From contig NZ_SMFM01000009.1 in the NCBI RefSeq assembly GCF_004349085.1, positions 1 through 64,000 of the forward strand: a DNA stretch of 64,000 nt, read 5' to 3'. The stretch is from Flavobacterium caseinilyticum. Lineage in GTDB: Bacteria; Bacteroidota; Bacteroidia; Flavobacteriales; Flavobacteriaceae. Below, piece after piece: positions 41,711-48,776 of the stretch. Below the pieces are notes generated by a model. That model did not search any database. It saw nothing but the letters and a program-made list of their open reading frames with translations, and was not told where the DNA came from. The translations under genes were made by a program, and so were the position numbers. Within the stretch, counting starts at the first letter, position 1. Every line of letters begins with the position of its first letter.

Positions 41711-42784
41711 TTAATTGAGGTTTAAGATTTCCGCACCGTCCAATGCAAAGGCGGTACACAATTCAAATGCTTTTTGAGATTTGAGTTGAGCTGTTCCACC
41801 CAATACAATACTCTGCAACTTGGCTTCATCATTTTTGTAATTGCGTACATTCTGATAGTATCCTGTAACGGCATTGTATGCTCCGAACAATGTTCCTTTT
41901 GTAGTGTCCATTTGTTGCGTGTCGCTCATCATTGCGTAAGAAAAAGCATCGTCAACGGTGTTTTTAAATAAGGTTGAAATTTCATCTTCTGCACCTTCTT
42001 TAATTAACTCAAGCGTTTCTTTATTCGGGCAAAGTGCCAATTGGATTAGCTTTCTTACTTCTCGGTCTGTAACTTTTACGCTTGCCCACTCATTAAAAAT
42101 ATTCTCTAATTGGTTGCTCAAAGTGTTCGCTAGTCCCATAATTTTATGGGCGTTTTCGATACGTTGTTTTGCTCCCGAAGTATGTTTTATACGAACTACA
42201 TTGGTCATACTACGTAGCGAAGCATTCAACGTATTTTGGCAAACTATTCTAACAGGTGTAAATGCGGCTGTGATACTTCCGCTACCATCGTGCGAAGTAG
42301 TTAAGAAAATGTACTTTTCTGTTACATCATCGCCATTACCTACACGGATATAGTCGGGCAATTTGGCTGTGATAAATATGCGCTCTCCGTTGCCTAACGC
42401 TCCTGCGGTTTCATACAGAATACCCTCGCCACCTCCTACAATAGCATCAAAGAAATTGAATGCTTCACGGTTTTGTACGATGTGGTAATCTTTACCCACC
42501 ACGCCCAATACTGCGTTGTTATCGTTACGGATGTTGGCAAAATAGTTAGGAACTTCAATTTCAGTATCTTGCATAACAATACCCTCGGTTATTTGAATAA
42601 TTCCTGAGCCATTAGTATATAAAGGTCTTTTTACAACTTCGTAATCTAACCCTGCATGTTTTATAGCTTCCTCGCTCGTTGGGTACTGCTCTACGATTTG
42701 CCCTAAACCGTGCCACGCTTTTTGTTGAACGCTAAAGAATGAATAACGTCCTGTTCTCTCGTTGAAATTGATATTATGTGCCAT
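41711..42784 (-). CDS. DUF932 (phage/plasmid-related) protein
   Basis: 357 residues with DUF932 features: ERTGRYSFFSVQQKAWHGLGQIVEQYPTSEEAIKHAGLDYEVVKRPLYT at the N-terminus, AVLGVVGKDYHIVQNREAFNFFDAIVGGGE, PDYIRVGNGDDVTEKYIFLTTSHDGSGSITAAFTPVRIVCQNTLNASL and an AYNAVTGYYQNVRNYKNDEAKLQSIVLGG end. Commonly encoded with ssb on plasmids and phages and suspected to act in DNA replication or anti-restriction; the biochemical role is not known. Confidence 0.92.
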   Translation of the reverse strand: MAHNINFNERTGRYSFFSVQQKAWHGLGQIVEQYPTSEEAIKHAGLDYEVVKRPLYTNGSGIIQITEGIVMQDTEIEVPNYFANIRNDNNAVLGVVGKDYHIVQNREAFNFFDAIVGGGEGILYETAGALGNGERIFITAKLPDYIRVGNGDDVTEKYIFLTTSHDGSGSITAAFTPVRIVCQNTLNASLRSMTNVVRIKHTSGAKQRIENAHKIMGLANTLSNQLENIFNEWASVKVTDREVRKLIQLALCPNKETLELIKEGAEDEISTLFKNTVDDAFSYAMMSDTQQMDTTKGTLFGAYNAVTGYYQNVRNYKNDEAKLQSIVLGGTAQLKSQKAFELCTAFALDGAEILNLN

Positions 42785-42828
42785 AATGCTTAAAATTTAT
42801 AGTTTGAAAAATGATTAAATACTCGTTG

Positions 42829-43221
42829 TTAAAATGGGAGGTCGTTTTCCGTACCTTGTTTTGTAGTTTTGTTACTTTCAGTTTGCACAGTAGCTTGTAC
42901 GGTATCAGTCTTTCTACTGCCTCCGTGTAGTTTGATTTGTGAGGTATGAAAATTCAGTCCTGCTCTTAATTCTCCGTCATTACCTGTCCACGCTCTTGTA
43001 CTTACTCTTCCCGATAGTTCTACCAAAGTGCCTTTTGTGAGTAGCAAGGCTACGTTTGGGCTTATCCAATAGGAGCAGTCGAAATAGGTCGTCTGGTCTA
43101 TGCGTTCGCCCTGTTTGTTACGGTAGCTGTCGTTGATTGCTACTGAAAAGTTTACTACTTGTTTTTGCTGTGACGTTGTGCGTACTTCCGCATCTCTCGT
43201 CAATCGTCCTGTGATGTTCAT
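42829..43221 (-). CDS. ssb: Single-stranded DNA-binding protein
   Basis: 130 residues forming one OB-fold: MNITGRLTRDAEVRTTSQQKQVVNFSVAINDSYRNKQGERIDQTTYFDCSYWISPNVALLLTKGTLVELSGRVSTRAW, then a Gln/Thr-rich tail and the acidic end NDLPF that recruits partner enzymes. A plasmid/ICE-borne SSB that coats the transferred strand and aids replication. Confidence 0.93.
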   Translation of the reverse strand: MNITGRLTRDAEVRTTSQQKQVVNFSVAINDSYRNKQGERIDQTTYFDCSYWISPNVALLLTKGTLVELSGRVSTRAWTGNDGELRAGLNFHTSQIKLHGGSRKTDTVQATVQTESNKTTKQGTENDLPF

Positions 43222-43242
43222 GATTTCTACTTTTTTGAGTTA

Positions 43243-43353
43243 TTAAATTTGTACTGATTTTATTTTTTTTAATTTATTCGGTAATGAGAGGAGGTTCTGA
43301 AGTTTCGTTTCTCTTTTACCATTTCTAATGCTGTATATTTTCGTTTCTGACAT
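43243..43353 (-). CDS. Possible 36-aa ORF upstream of ssb
   Basis: An ATG at 43353 opens 36 codons (MSETKIYSIRNGKRETKLQN...) that stop 21 bp before ssb. It is basic, with no recognised domain. The spacing fits an operon leader peptide or small protein, but length alone cannot prove coding. Confidence 0.25.
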   Translation of the reverse strand: MSETKIYSIRNGKRETKLQNLLSLPNKLKKIKSVQI

Positions 43354-43830
43354 TTTTTTTATTCGTCTAAAGAGCCGGAGTATGCTTTGTTTCGTTTCAC
43401 GAGCATAAAAGGTTCGTGTTTAGCAGCAGCAAGGTTTTGACAAAAAATACGACCCGAATGGGTGGAGATTTTTTGGCAAACCCGCAGGGCTTGACCTTGA
43501 TGTTGCGTAAAGAACACGGAAATACCTTTGCTCTTGAAATGGGACAAAACAGCATACTGGCTATTGAATAAAAACCTTGTGGAAGCCAATGGAAAAGGCA
43601 TTAAGAAATGGTCTATGTAATTACAAAACCAGCATTTATCTGGCAGAATTTTTAACTATGTTTAAGTGTTGGTGGCTATGAAAGCCACTAAAAAGATATT
43701 GGAAAATTTTGACTAGGGTTTTTTCTAAATTTTTGAATATGTTTTTCAGTATATCCAACCAAAGCTCTTTTATGCGAAGGGGGTGAGTAAAGGAAATAAA
43801 TGTGCTTTGGGGATAAAAAGTGTGGGCATA
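43354..43830. other. Non-coding or weakly coding stretch after the integrase terminator
   Basis: The only long frame is 80 codons at 43359-43601 on the minus strand, without a recognisable domain. I see no RNA gene. The region probably contains the promoter of the leftward ssb-DUF932-PRTRC operon. Confidence 0.4.
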
Positions 43831-43858
43831 AAAAAAGCAGAACCGTTAAGTTCTGCTT
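43831..43858 (-). terminator. Terminator downstream of the first integrase gene
   Basis: AGCAGAAC (43836-43843) pairs with GTTCTGCT (43850-43857) over a CGTTAA loop. On the minus strand it is followed by TTTTTTT. It lies about 170 bp after the integrase stop codon at 44028. Confidence 0.8.
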
Positions 43859-44027
43859 ACAATCATTGTTATTCTAAATATCAAATGGTTTAAGTAAAGG
43901 CTTTTTCCATTTTCTAAAAATTCTACAATATAAAATCATCTGTTTTCGAAGTTTAAAGAGTTTGAAATGGTAGCTATAAAGTAAAAATAAAACATTAATG
44001 TTCTTGATTTATTCAGTATTAAAATTT

Positions 44028-45170
44028 TTACTTAAATGATATTTTATTTATTGTTTCGCGCTTTTTCTCGTCAATTATTTTTGTATATATCTGCGTTGTC
44101 TTTATATTTTTGTGTCCCAGCATTTTAGATACAGTAAAAATATCTGTCCCTGCTGCCATTTGTAATGTTGCATACGTATGGCGAAAGCAGTGAAATGTTA
44201 TATGTTTTTCAATACCTGCATCTTTAACCCAAATAGGTATCAAGCGATCAAAATCCCATTTCTTTAAATCTAAAAAGATTTTGCCTTGATCCACTCTTTT
44301 TTCTCCTAGGAATTCAAGTGCTTCCTCGGAAATGGGATTGGTTGATGGTCTGTTAGTTTTCTGATGCTTAAATCGTATATAATATCCTTCATTTTTACTG
44401 TACTGTACTTCATCCCATGTAAGTTTAGAAATATCAGAATATCGCATTCCTGTTAGTAGAGAAAACATACTGACGCGCTTGACAATATCTTTTTTACACG
44501 GCGTACTGAACAACCTTGAAGCTTCTTCCATTGTTAAGAAATTTCTTTGAGACTCCTGTTCCTTGATACTTTCAACCATTGCATTAACATCTGTTTGCAA
44601 TAATCCTTTTTTGTACGCTTTTTTAAGAGTTGCTTTGATCTTGTTAAAATAAGATAGGGCAGTGTTTTGGGCTAAGAACTGGTTTTTTCTCCGTAGACTT
44701 TTTGCGTTCAAGATATATTCTCTAAAATCTTCTATAACGGTTACGTCTATTTCCCGCATTATTATATCCTCATTCTTAAGGAACATCTCAAAGTGAATAA
44801 TCGCGTACTTCCAGATATCACTGTTAATTCCAATTTTACTTTCTGCTGTCTCTTTTAAAAACTGAAGAAATGATTTTTCACCAATCTCAATCAGACGAAG
44901 ACGCTCCTGCTCGAACGGAGTATAGATTTGCAACTTGTTCAGTTCATTTAGCCTATTTGCACATATAATTTCAGCCTTGCACAGATTCTCTAAATTCATT
45001 TCTCTATCCATATTGCTTTTGGGATTTGAAACGAGATATAAGCCTAAATATTCTCTTCGTGAGAATTCACGGATTTTAGGGTTATAGACTGCGGGAAAAA
45101 AATCAAGATATAATGTGATCTTTCCACTAGGCAGCTTTCTCTTTCTTAGCGTAACATTTACATTTTTCAT
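44028..45170 (-). CDS. Tyrosine recombinase/integrase (module 1)
   Basis: 380 residues. N-terminal arm-binding domain (VNVTLRKRKLPSGKITLYLDFFP), SAM-like core-binding domain (about 100-200), then a catalytic domain with TGMRYSD (R243), a lysine in YIRFKHQKTNRPS, HCFRHTYA (H-x-x-R), LGHKNI and TTQIYTKI (nucleophile Y362). All catalytic positions appear present. It overlaps the upstream HTH gene by 4 bp. Likely drives excision and integration of the large element or of a nested one. Confidence 0.93.
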   Translation of the reverse strand: MKNVNVTLRKRKLPSGKITLYLDFFPAVYNPKIREFSRREYLGLYLVSNPKSNMDREMNLENLCKAEIICANRLNELNKLQIYTPFEQERLRLIEIGEKSFLQFLKETAESKIGINSDIWKYAIIHFEMFLKNEDIIMREIDVTVIEDFREYILNAKSLRRKNQFLAQNTALSYFNKIKATLKKAYKKGLLQTDVNAMVESIKEQESQRNFLTMEEASRLFSTPCKKDIVKRVSMFSLLTGMRYSDISKLTWDEVQYSKNEGYYIRFKHQKTNRPSTNPISEEALEFLGEKRVDQGKIFLDLKKWDFDRLIPIWVKDAGIEKHITFHCFRHTYATLQMAAGTDIFTVSKMLGHKNIKTTQIYTKIIDEKKRETINKISFK

Positions 45171-45730
45171 CTTCTCACGTCATTAAAAATTATATCAATA
45201 TCCTGTTTGGCTACATAGTTAAATTTTCCAACGGAATATTTAACTATGCCCTGTCGCTGAATCAAAAGATAGAGTGCCCCTGAAGAAATATTGTACTTCT
45301 GTTGAATTTCTGTTATTGTATAGCAATTGTCAAATCCAGGAAATTGGTGACCAGTACTCAAGGTTACATCCTGTATGGGAATAGCAAAAAAAGATTCAAG
45401 ATCGCATCGTCGGATAACTGTTCTTTTGCCGAACTTTCCAATGTCCAAATGTCCATTGTTAATTAACCTATAAATAGTACTCCGGCTGATTCCAAAAAGA
45501 AGGCTTGCCTGAGTAATTTTTAGAAACTCTAGCGGCTTTATTTTTTCCAAATCTGTGTTTAATAGCTGAACTGTTTCGCTATTGCTTTTTTCTAGTTTTC
45601 CGTTGCGCACGATTGATTTATATCCTCTGCTGTTGCAAATGTGTGAACAATATCTTGTACGCGTTGTTCTGGCTGTGAACTGCTTTTTGCAGTACTCGCA
45701 AATTCTGATAACCTCAATTTTAGAACTCAT
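45167..45730 (-). CDS. HTH protein with N-terminal zinc-finger-like motif (excisionase-like)
   Basis: 187 residues from the ATG at 45730 (MSSKIEVIRICEYCKKQFTARTTRTRYCSHICNSRG). Residues 11-32 hold C-x2-C...C-x3-C, likely a zinc ribbon. Two MerR/excisionase-type helix-turn-helices follow: FLKITQASLLFGISRSTIYRLINNGHLDIGKFGKRTVIRRCDLESFF and YTITEIQQKYNISSGALYLLIQRQGIVKYSVGKFNYVAKQDID. Coupled by a 4-bp overlap to integrase 1. Probably the recombination directionality factor or regulator for it. Decamer repeats lie right upstream. Confidence 0.8.
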   Translation of the reverse strand: MSSKIEVIRICEYCKKQFTARTTRTRYCSHICNSRGYKSIVRNGKLEKSNSETVQLLNTDLEKIKPLEFLKITQASLLFGISRSTIYRLINNGHLDIGKFGKRTVIRRCDLESFFAIPIQDVTLSTGHQFPGFDNCYTITEIQQKYNISSGALYLLIQRQGIVKYSVGKFNYVAKQDIDIIFNDVRR

Positions 45731-45743
45731 AATATGACTAATT

Positions 45744-45780
45744 TTGTGTCCCATTGTGTCTAAGCGTCTCTAATTGTGTC
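45744..45780. repeat. TTGTGTC repeats at helical spacing upstream of the excisionase-like gene
   Basis: TTGTGTC occurs at 45744-45750, 45754-45760 and 45774-45780, with a degenerate GCGTCTC at 45764-45770, i.e. four decamer units in phase with one DNA turn. They sit 14-50 bp before the HTH gene start, so they may be its operator or cooperative Xis-binding sites. Confidence 0.6.
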
Positions 45781-45822
45781 ATAATTTCGCCTAAAAAATT
45801 CCCAAGTTGGATTTTTTTTTAA

Positions 45823-45845
45823 GTGGTACAATAATGGTACAAAAA
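45823..45845. repeat. GTGGTACA direct repeats, possible integrase arm sites
   Basis: TGGTACAATAA (45824) and TGGTACAAAAA (45835) repeat with an 11-bp period. GTGGYACA words also occur upstream of the second integrase (48320-48364). Repeats next to an integrase gene are candidate arm-type binding sites or attachment-site parts. Confidence 0.45.
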
Positions 45846-45888
45846 AGAACAAACTCTCTGTAAATAAAACTAAATAAACAGAAAGATA

Positions 45889-45931
45889 AATCCCAGTTAA
45901 AATGTTATTTTATAACATTTTAACTGGGATT
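45889..45931. terminator. Perfect 20-bp inverted repeat, likely bidirectional terminator
   Basis: The 20-nt arms (45889-45908 and 45912-45931; arm begins AATCCCAGTTAAAATG) are exactly complementary around a TTT loop. It separates the two integrase modules. The arm has an A/T-rich end toward the loop, and only short T-runs flank it, so a terminator or a recombination/boundary palindrome are both possible. Confidence 0.6.
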
Positions 45932-46292
45932 CTTTGTTTTGTTTTGCGTTATTTTGTCCTGTTATTTGCCAATACAGAAAATTGCAAAAAAACTCTCGGC
46001 AAAAATTACAAAATACTATCGCTGAAGGTTTTCTTCAACCCGAGGATGATTCGTTTGCTTAAGGCTCGTTTTTGAAAGTATTTTTGAAGTAGCCTTTACT
46101 ATAGATTAATTGCCAAGAGTTGATGAACAGACAATCATAGCCAAGAATCTCCTTTTAAAGCCGAAGATTGATTATTTCTGTATCATTCTAATAATTTAGT
46201 AGTTGTACCGATTAAAAAAAAGAAATCAAAAAAGCAGAATTTATTTTTTGGTAAATGAAAATATGCAACAGTCAAATTTTTAAAAAAATGTT
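45932..46292. other. Intergenic region between integrase modules
   Basis: No gene, tRNA or clear promoter is seen. It contains one small hairpin (GAAGGTTTTCTTC near 46023) and otherwise simple AT-rich DNA. This is where a boundary between two elements, or the regulatory region for the HTH gene at 46293, should lie. Confidence 0.4.
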
Positions 46293-46571
46293 ATGGAAGA
46301 AATTATAACAAAAGAAGATTTAAGGCAGTTTGGTCTGCAATTATTAGATAAAATGCGCATTATAGTTCAAGAGACCACTCCTACGCAAACGGAATTAGTA
46401 CAGCCAGAATGGCTCAAAAGTAAGGCTGTCAAAAAGCTGCTGGATATCTCTGCAGGTTCAGTGCAGAATCTCAGAGTGACACAGAAAGTCCGATTTAAAA
46501 AAGTTCTGGGCTCGTATTATTACAATAAAGAAGATCTTCAGAAACTTTTTAATGATGAATCAGACAAATAA
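46293..46571 (+). CDS. Small helix-turn-helix protein (excisionase-like, module 2)
   Basis: 92 residues: acidic/hydrophobic N-terminus (ITKEDLRQFGLQLLDKMR) and a winged HTH_17-like region PEWLKSKAVKKLLDISAGSVQNLRVTQKVRFKKVLGSYYYNKEDLQKLF. This is the form of small Xis-like proteins beside CTnDOT-type integrases. Its 3' end overlaps the next gene by 20 bp. Confidence 0.8.
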   Translation: MEEIITKEDLRQFGLQLLDKMRIIVQETTPTQTELVQPEWLKSKAVKKLLDISAGSVQNLRVTQKVRFKKVLGSYYYNKEDLQKLFNDESDK

Positions 46572-46872
46572 ACCAAGTGAAGACCAAATCATGAACTATT
46601 TATCCATTTGTATGGACGATCCAAGGCTTAATGTTTGGCATCTGGCCATTTTAGCGGCAATTCTAAATTTAGGTTACAGGCAGAGACAATGGCAGAGAAT
46701 CAAAGTTAGTCGTAGTAAAATAATGGCATTGTCGCACATAAATACACTGCCAACATACCATAAATACTTTAAACAGCTTCAAGATTTTGGATATTTCAAG
46801 TACAGCCCCTCATACCATCCAGACTATAGGAGTGAAGTTGAATTACATGAAAAAAGGTTATCTCATAACTAG
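46552..46872 (+). CDS. Hypothetical 106-aa protein, integrase module 2
   Basis: 106 residues starting at tandem ATGs (46552, 46555) inside the end of the HTH gene. The body (LSICMDDPRLNVWHLAILAAILNLGYRQRQWQRIKVSRSKIMALSHINTLPTYHKYFKQLQDFGYFKYSPSYHP) reads like a winged-helix DNA-binding domain, similar to phage/ICE replication-initiator or regulator N-domains. Its final codons form one arm of a terminator. Confidence 0.7.
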   Translation: MMNQTNKPSEDQIMNYLSICMDDPRLNVWHLAILAAILNLGYRQRQWQRIKVSRSKIMALSHINTLPTYHKYFKQLQDFGYFKYSPSYHPDYRSEVELHEKRLSHN

Positions 46873-46891
46873 TGAGATAACCTCTTTGTTT
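46855..46891 (+). terminator. Terminator overlapping the end of the 106-aa gene
   Basis: AGGTTATCTCA (46855-46865) pairs perfectly with TGAGATAACCT (46873-46883) across a loop containing the stop codon TAG, followed by CTTTGTTTT. The convergent integrase 2 gene ends about 30 bp further. Confidence 0.83.
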
Positions 46892-46919
46892 TACTATTTA
46901 TTTTTTTTCCAAATATGAA

Positions 46920-48230
46920 TTAAGATGAGGGTATATTGTATTTTTCCTTAATTGTTTTTATATCTTTTTCTAATCTTGAAAGTACAGCCAGATCTACTTT
47001 GGACATCTTAAAGGACGTTTTAGACAGTCTTTTATTGAGCAGTGACATTTCGCGTCCAATGGTTGCCTGTTCTGTAATGGCATAGGCTTCCGTCTGTTTA
47101 ACAGACGCATGGCCTAGCATTTCTTTAACTACATTAATGGGGACATTATTGTTTAATGTAACTGTACTTCCAAAGGTTCGACGTGCCATATGTGTATTTA
47201 ATGTGAAGGGAAAACCGCATAGAGTCGCAATCTCTTTAAGATACTCGTTCATTTTCTGGTTGGAAGAAACTGGTAAAACTGTGCCACGCTGTAAGCACAG
47301 AGGGTGTTCTTTATATTTTTTAATTATTTTGAGTGCTTGAGGCAATAGTGGGACATTGGTAGGAGAACCCGTTTTTTGTCTTTCAGACATTATCCAAGAA
47401 TTCCCGTCAATACCATCTTTGATATCGGTTTTTTTTAATTGATATGCGTCGATATAAGCCAATCCCGTGTAACATTGGAATACAAATACATCTCTGACAA
47501 CATTAAGTCTTTCTGTGGTAAAATAATGCCGTTCCAATTCATACAGTTCTTGTGTGGAAAGAGGTTTCTTAACTATTTTGGTTTTTCGGCTTTTAAAGTT
47601 TTTAAAAGGGTCTTTTAGGATGACTTCCTTATCGATTGCACGAATGACAATTTTTTTGAAATTAGCAATGTATTTAAGCGTGGTATTGTTGCTGCAATTT
47701 CGAACTGTTCTCAGGTAAAACTCAAAGTCCTTAATAAATTCAAGATTTAGATCTGTAAATTCAATATCATCAGCATTAAATTTAAATCTAATAAATGACC
47801 TTAAATGATTTATCGTAATAGTAAAACGATCAAGAGTTCCTTTAGCATATCCTTTTCCCAGTAAGGCAGTCATTTCATCATTATGTTTTTGAAATTCTTC
47901 CAGTACTTTAACCCTTGGAGTAACGTTTCCTAATATGTAATCCATGATCTTTTGGGAAGTTATTGGTTTTCCGCTGTACATGATGTCGGTCTTGTATTCA
48001 TTGATTTTTAAAATCAGTGAATCCAGAAAAAAGTTAAGGGATCTCGCATCTTCTTTGGTGCCGATAGCCCTTTCGGTTTTCTGGTCCCAGCGGGCGCTGT
48101 CCCATTTTCGTTTGGTGGATGTTTCCTTAGGGATTCCATCTACAGTTATTCTAAGATAAACTGTTCTAATTTTACTTTCATTGCGGGGGATTTTCAAAAA
48201 GAAAACCAACCCAAAGCTGCTCTCTAACAT
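46920..48230 (-). CDS. Tyrosine recombinase/integrase, CTnDOT-like (module 2)
   Basis: 436 residues. N-terminal SAM-like domain typical of Bacteroidetes integrases (RNESKIRTVYLRITVDGIPKETSTKRKWDSARWDQKTERAIG), catalytic domain with HMARRTFGSTVTL (H-x-x-R) and LGHASVKQTEAYA (His and nucleophile Tyr). The first catalytic Arg position reads TGLAYIDAYQL, i.e. Ala in place of Arg, as known for the IntDOT group. The gene ends the element about 290 bp from the 3' end of tRNA-Tyr, a likely attachment site. Confidence 0.93.
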   Translation of the reverse strand: MLESSFGLVFFLKIPRNESKIRTVYLRITVDGIPKETSTKRKWDSARWDQKTERAIGTKEDARSLNFFLDSLILKINEYKTDIMYSGKPITSQKIMDYILGNVTPRVKVLEEFQKHNDEMTALLGKGYAKGTLDRFTITINHLRSFIRFKFNADDIEFTDLNLEFIKDFEFYLRTVRNCSNNTTLKYIANFKKIVIRAIDKEVILKDPFKNFKSRKTKIVKKPLSTQELYELERHYFTTERLNVVRDVFVFQCYTGLAYIDAYQLKKTDIKDGIDGNSWIMSERQKTGSPTNVPLLPQALKIIKKYKEHPLCLQRGTVLPVSSNQKMNEYLKEIATLCGFPFTLNTHMARRTFGSTVTLNNNVPINVVKEMLGHASVKQTEAYAITEQATIGREMSLLNKRLSKTSFKMSKVDLAVLSRLEKDIKTIKEKYNIPSS

Positions 48231-48269
48231 AATTCAACTTTTTAGATTAATAAATGTAGAATTATAGCA

Positions 48270-48364
48270 TCAAAAAAACAAGTCGTTAACCTCGTTAACC
48301 TCTGTATTTACTAGTGTTTAAGTGGTATTCTGTGGCACATTTTGTGAACACGGTAATGTGCCAC
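48270..48364. repeat. Repeat-rich region upstream of integrase 2 (candidate att/arm sites)
   Basis: CGTTAACCT occurs twice with 10-bp period (about 48283 and 48293). GTGGCACATT (48332-48341) faces its exact complement AATGTGCCAC (48355-48364) across 13 nt. AAGTGGTA at about 48320 echoes the GTGGTACA repeats at 45823. The place between the integrase and tRNA-Tyr suits integrase-binding sites at the element end. Confidence 0.5.
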
Positions 48365-48420
48365 GATTTTGCCATAGAAACTTTGAGCGTTTTTATAAAT
48401 ATTGAAAAGTGCTTTAAAAT

Positions 48421-48455
48421 AAAAAAACCTGCGAATCCTTGGATTTGCAGGTTTT
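48421..48455 (-). terminator. Terminator of tRNA-Tyr
   Basis: AAACCTGCGAATCC pairs with GGATTTGCAGGTTT (one G-U pair) around a TT loop, and is followed on the minus strand by TTTTTTT. It lies about 65 bp beyond the tRNA 3' end, so insertion of the element left the tRNA unit and its terminator intact. Confidence 0.85.
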
Positions 48456-48519
48456 ACCACGTTTTTTGCGGGTTTTTGAAAAGATTGAAAAAGTTGCCTT
48501 TTTGCTTCTTTTACCCTTT

Positions 48520-48603
48520 TGGTGGGGAGAGCAGGATTCGAACCTGCGAAGTTTACACAGCAGATTTACAGTCTGCCCTCGTTGGCCGCTTGAGTATCTC
48601 CCC
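48520..48603 (-). tRNA. tRNA-Tyr (anticodon GTA)
   Basis: The minus strand folds as a class II tRNA: acceptor GGGGAGA/TCTCCCC (48597-48603 with 48524-48530), anticodon stem GCAGA/TCTGC with loop CTGTAAA (anticodon GTA), a long variable arm, T-loop GGTTCGAATCC, discriminator A and an encoded CCA (48520-48522). A consensus promoter precedes it. It marks the junction between mobile and chromosomal DNA. Confidence 0.97.
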
Positions 48604-48641
48604 AAGTCTCAATAAGCATTGCTTATCGTGCTAACCGGGTG

Positions 48642-48672
48642 CAAATATAGAAACAGTTTTGAGTTTTCCAAA
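48642..48672 (-). promoter_or_regulatory. tRNA-Tyr promoter, TTTG-N19-TATATTTG
   Basis: On the minus strand TTTG (48669-48672) is followed after exactly 19 nt by TATATTTG (48642-48649), the full Bacteroidetes sigma-A consensus. The expected start is near 48635, about 30 nt before the mature tRNA. Confidence 0.85.
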
Positions 48673-48726
48673 CAATATTTGCACTTAATTTTGGTATTAT
48701 TTTTAATGTATTGGTATTGAATAAAA

Positions 48727-48758
48727 TAAAAAAATCTCCACAAGGGAGATTTTTTTTA
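48727..48758 (-). terminator. Terminator after the tlpA-like gene
   Basis: ATCTCC (48734-48739) pairs with GGAGAT (48745-48750) across ACAAG with A- and T-runs extending the stem (AAAAAATCTCC...GGGAGATTTTTTTT), so it can act in both directions. It lies about 20-50 bp after the gene end at 48777. Confidence 0.78.
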
Positions 48759-48776
48759 TTTTTCCAAAAATGGAGA

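Noticed and set aside
43359-43601. 80-codon minus-strand frame upstream of ssb
   Set aside because: No domain, atypical composition and no operon spacing to ssb; kept only as a note in the non-coding entry.
48314-48634. 106-codon plus-strand frame across tRNA-Tyr
   Set aside because: It runs through the tRNA and its terminator, so it is a chance frame.
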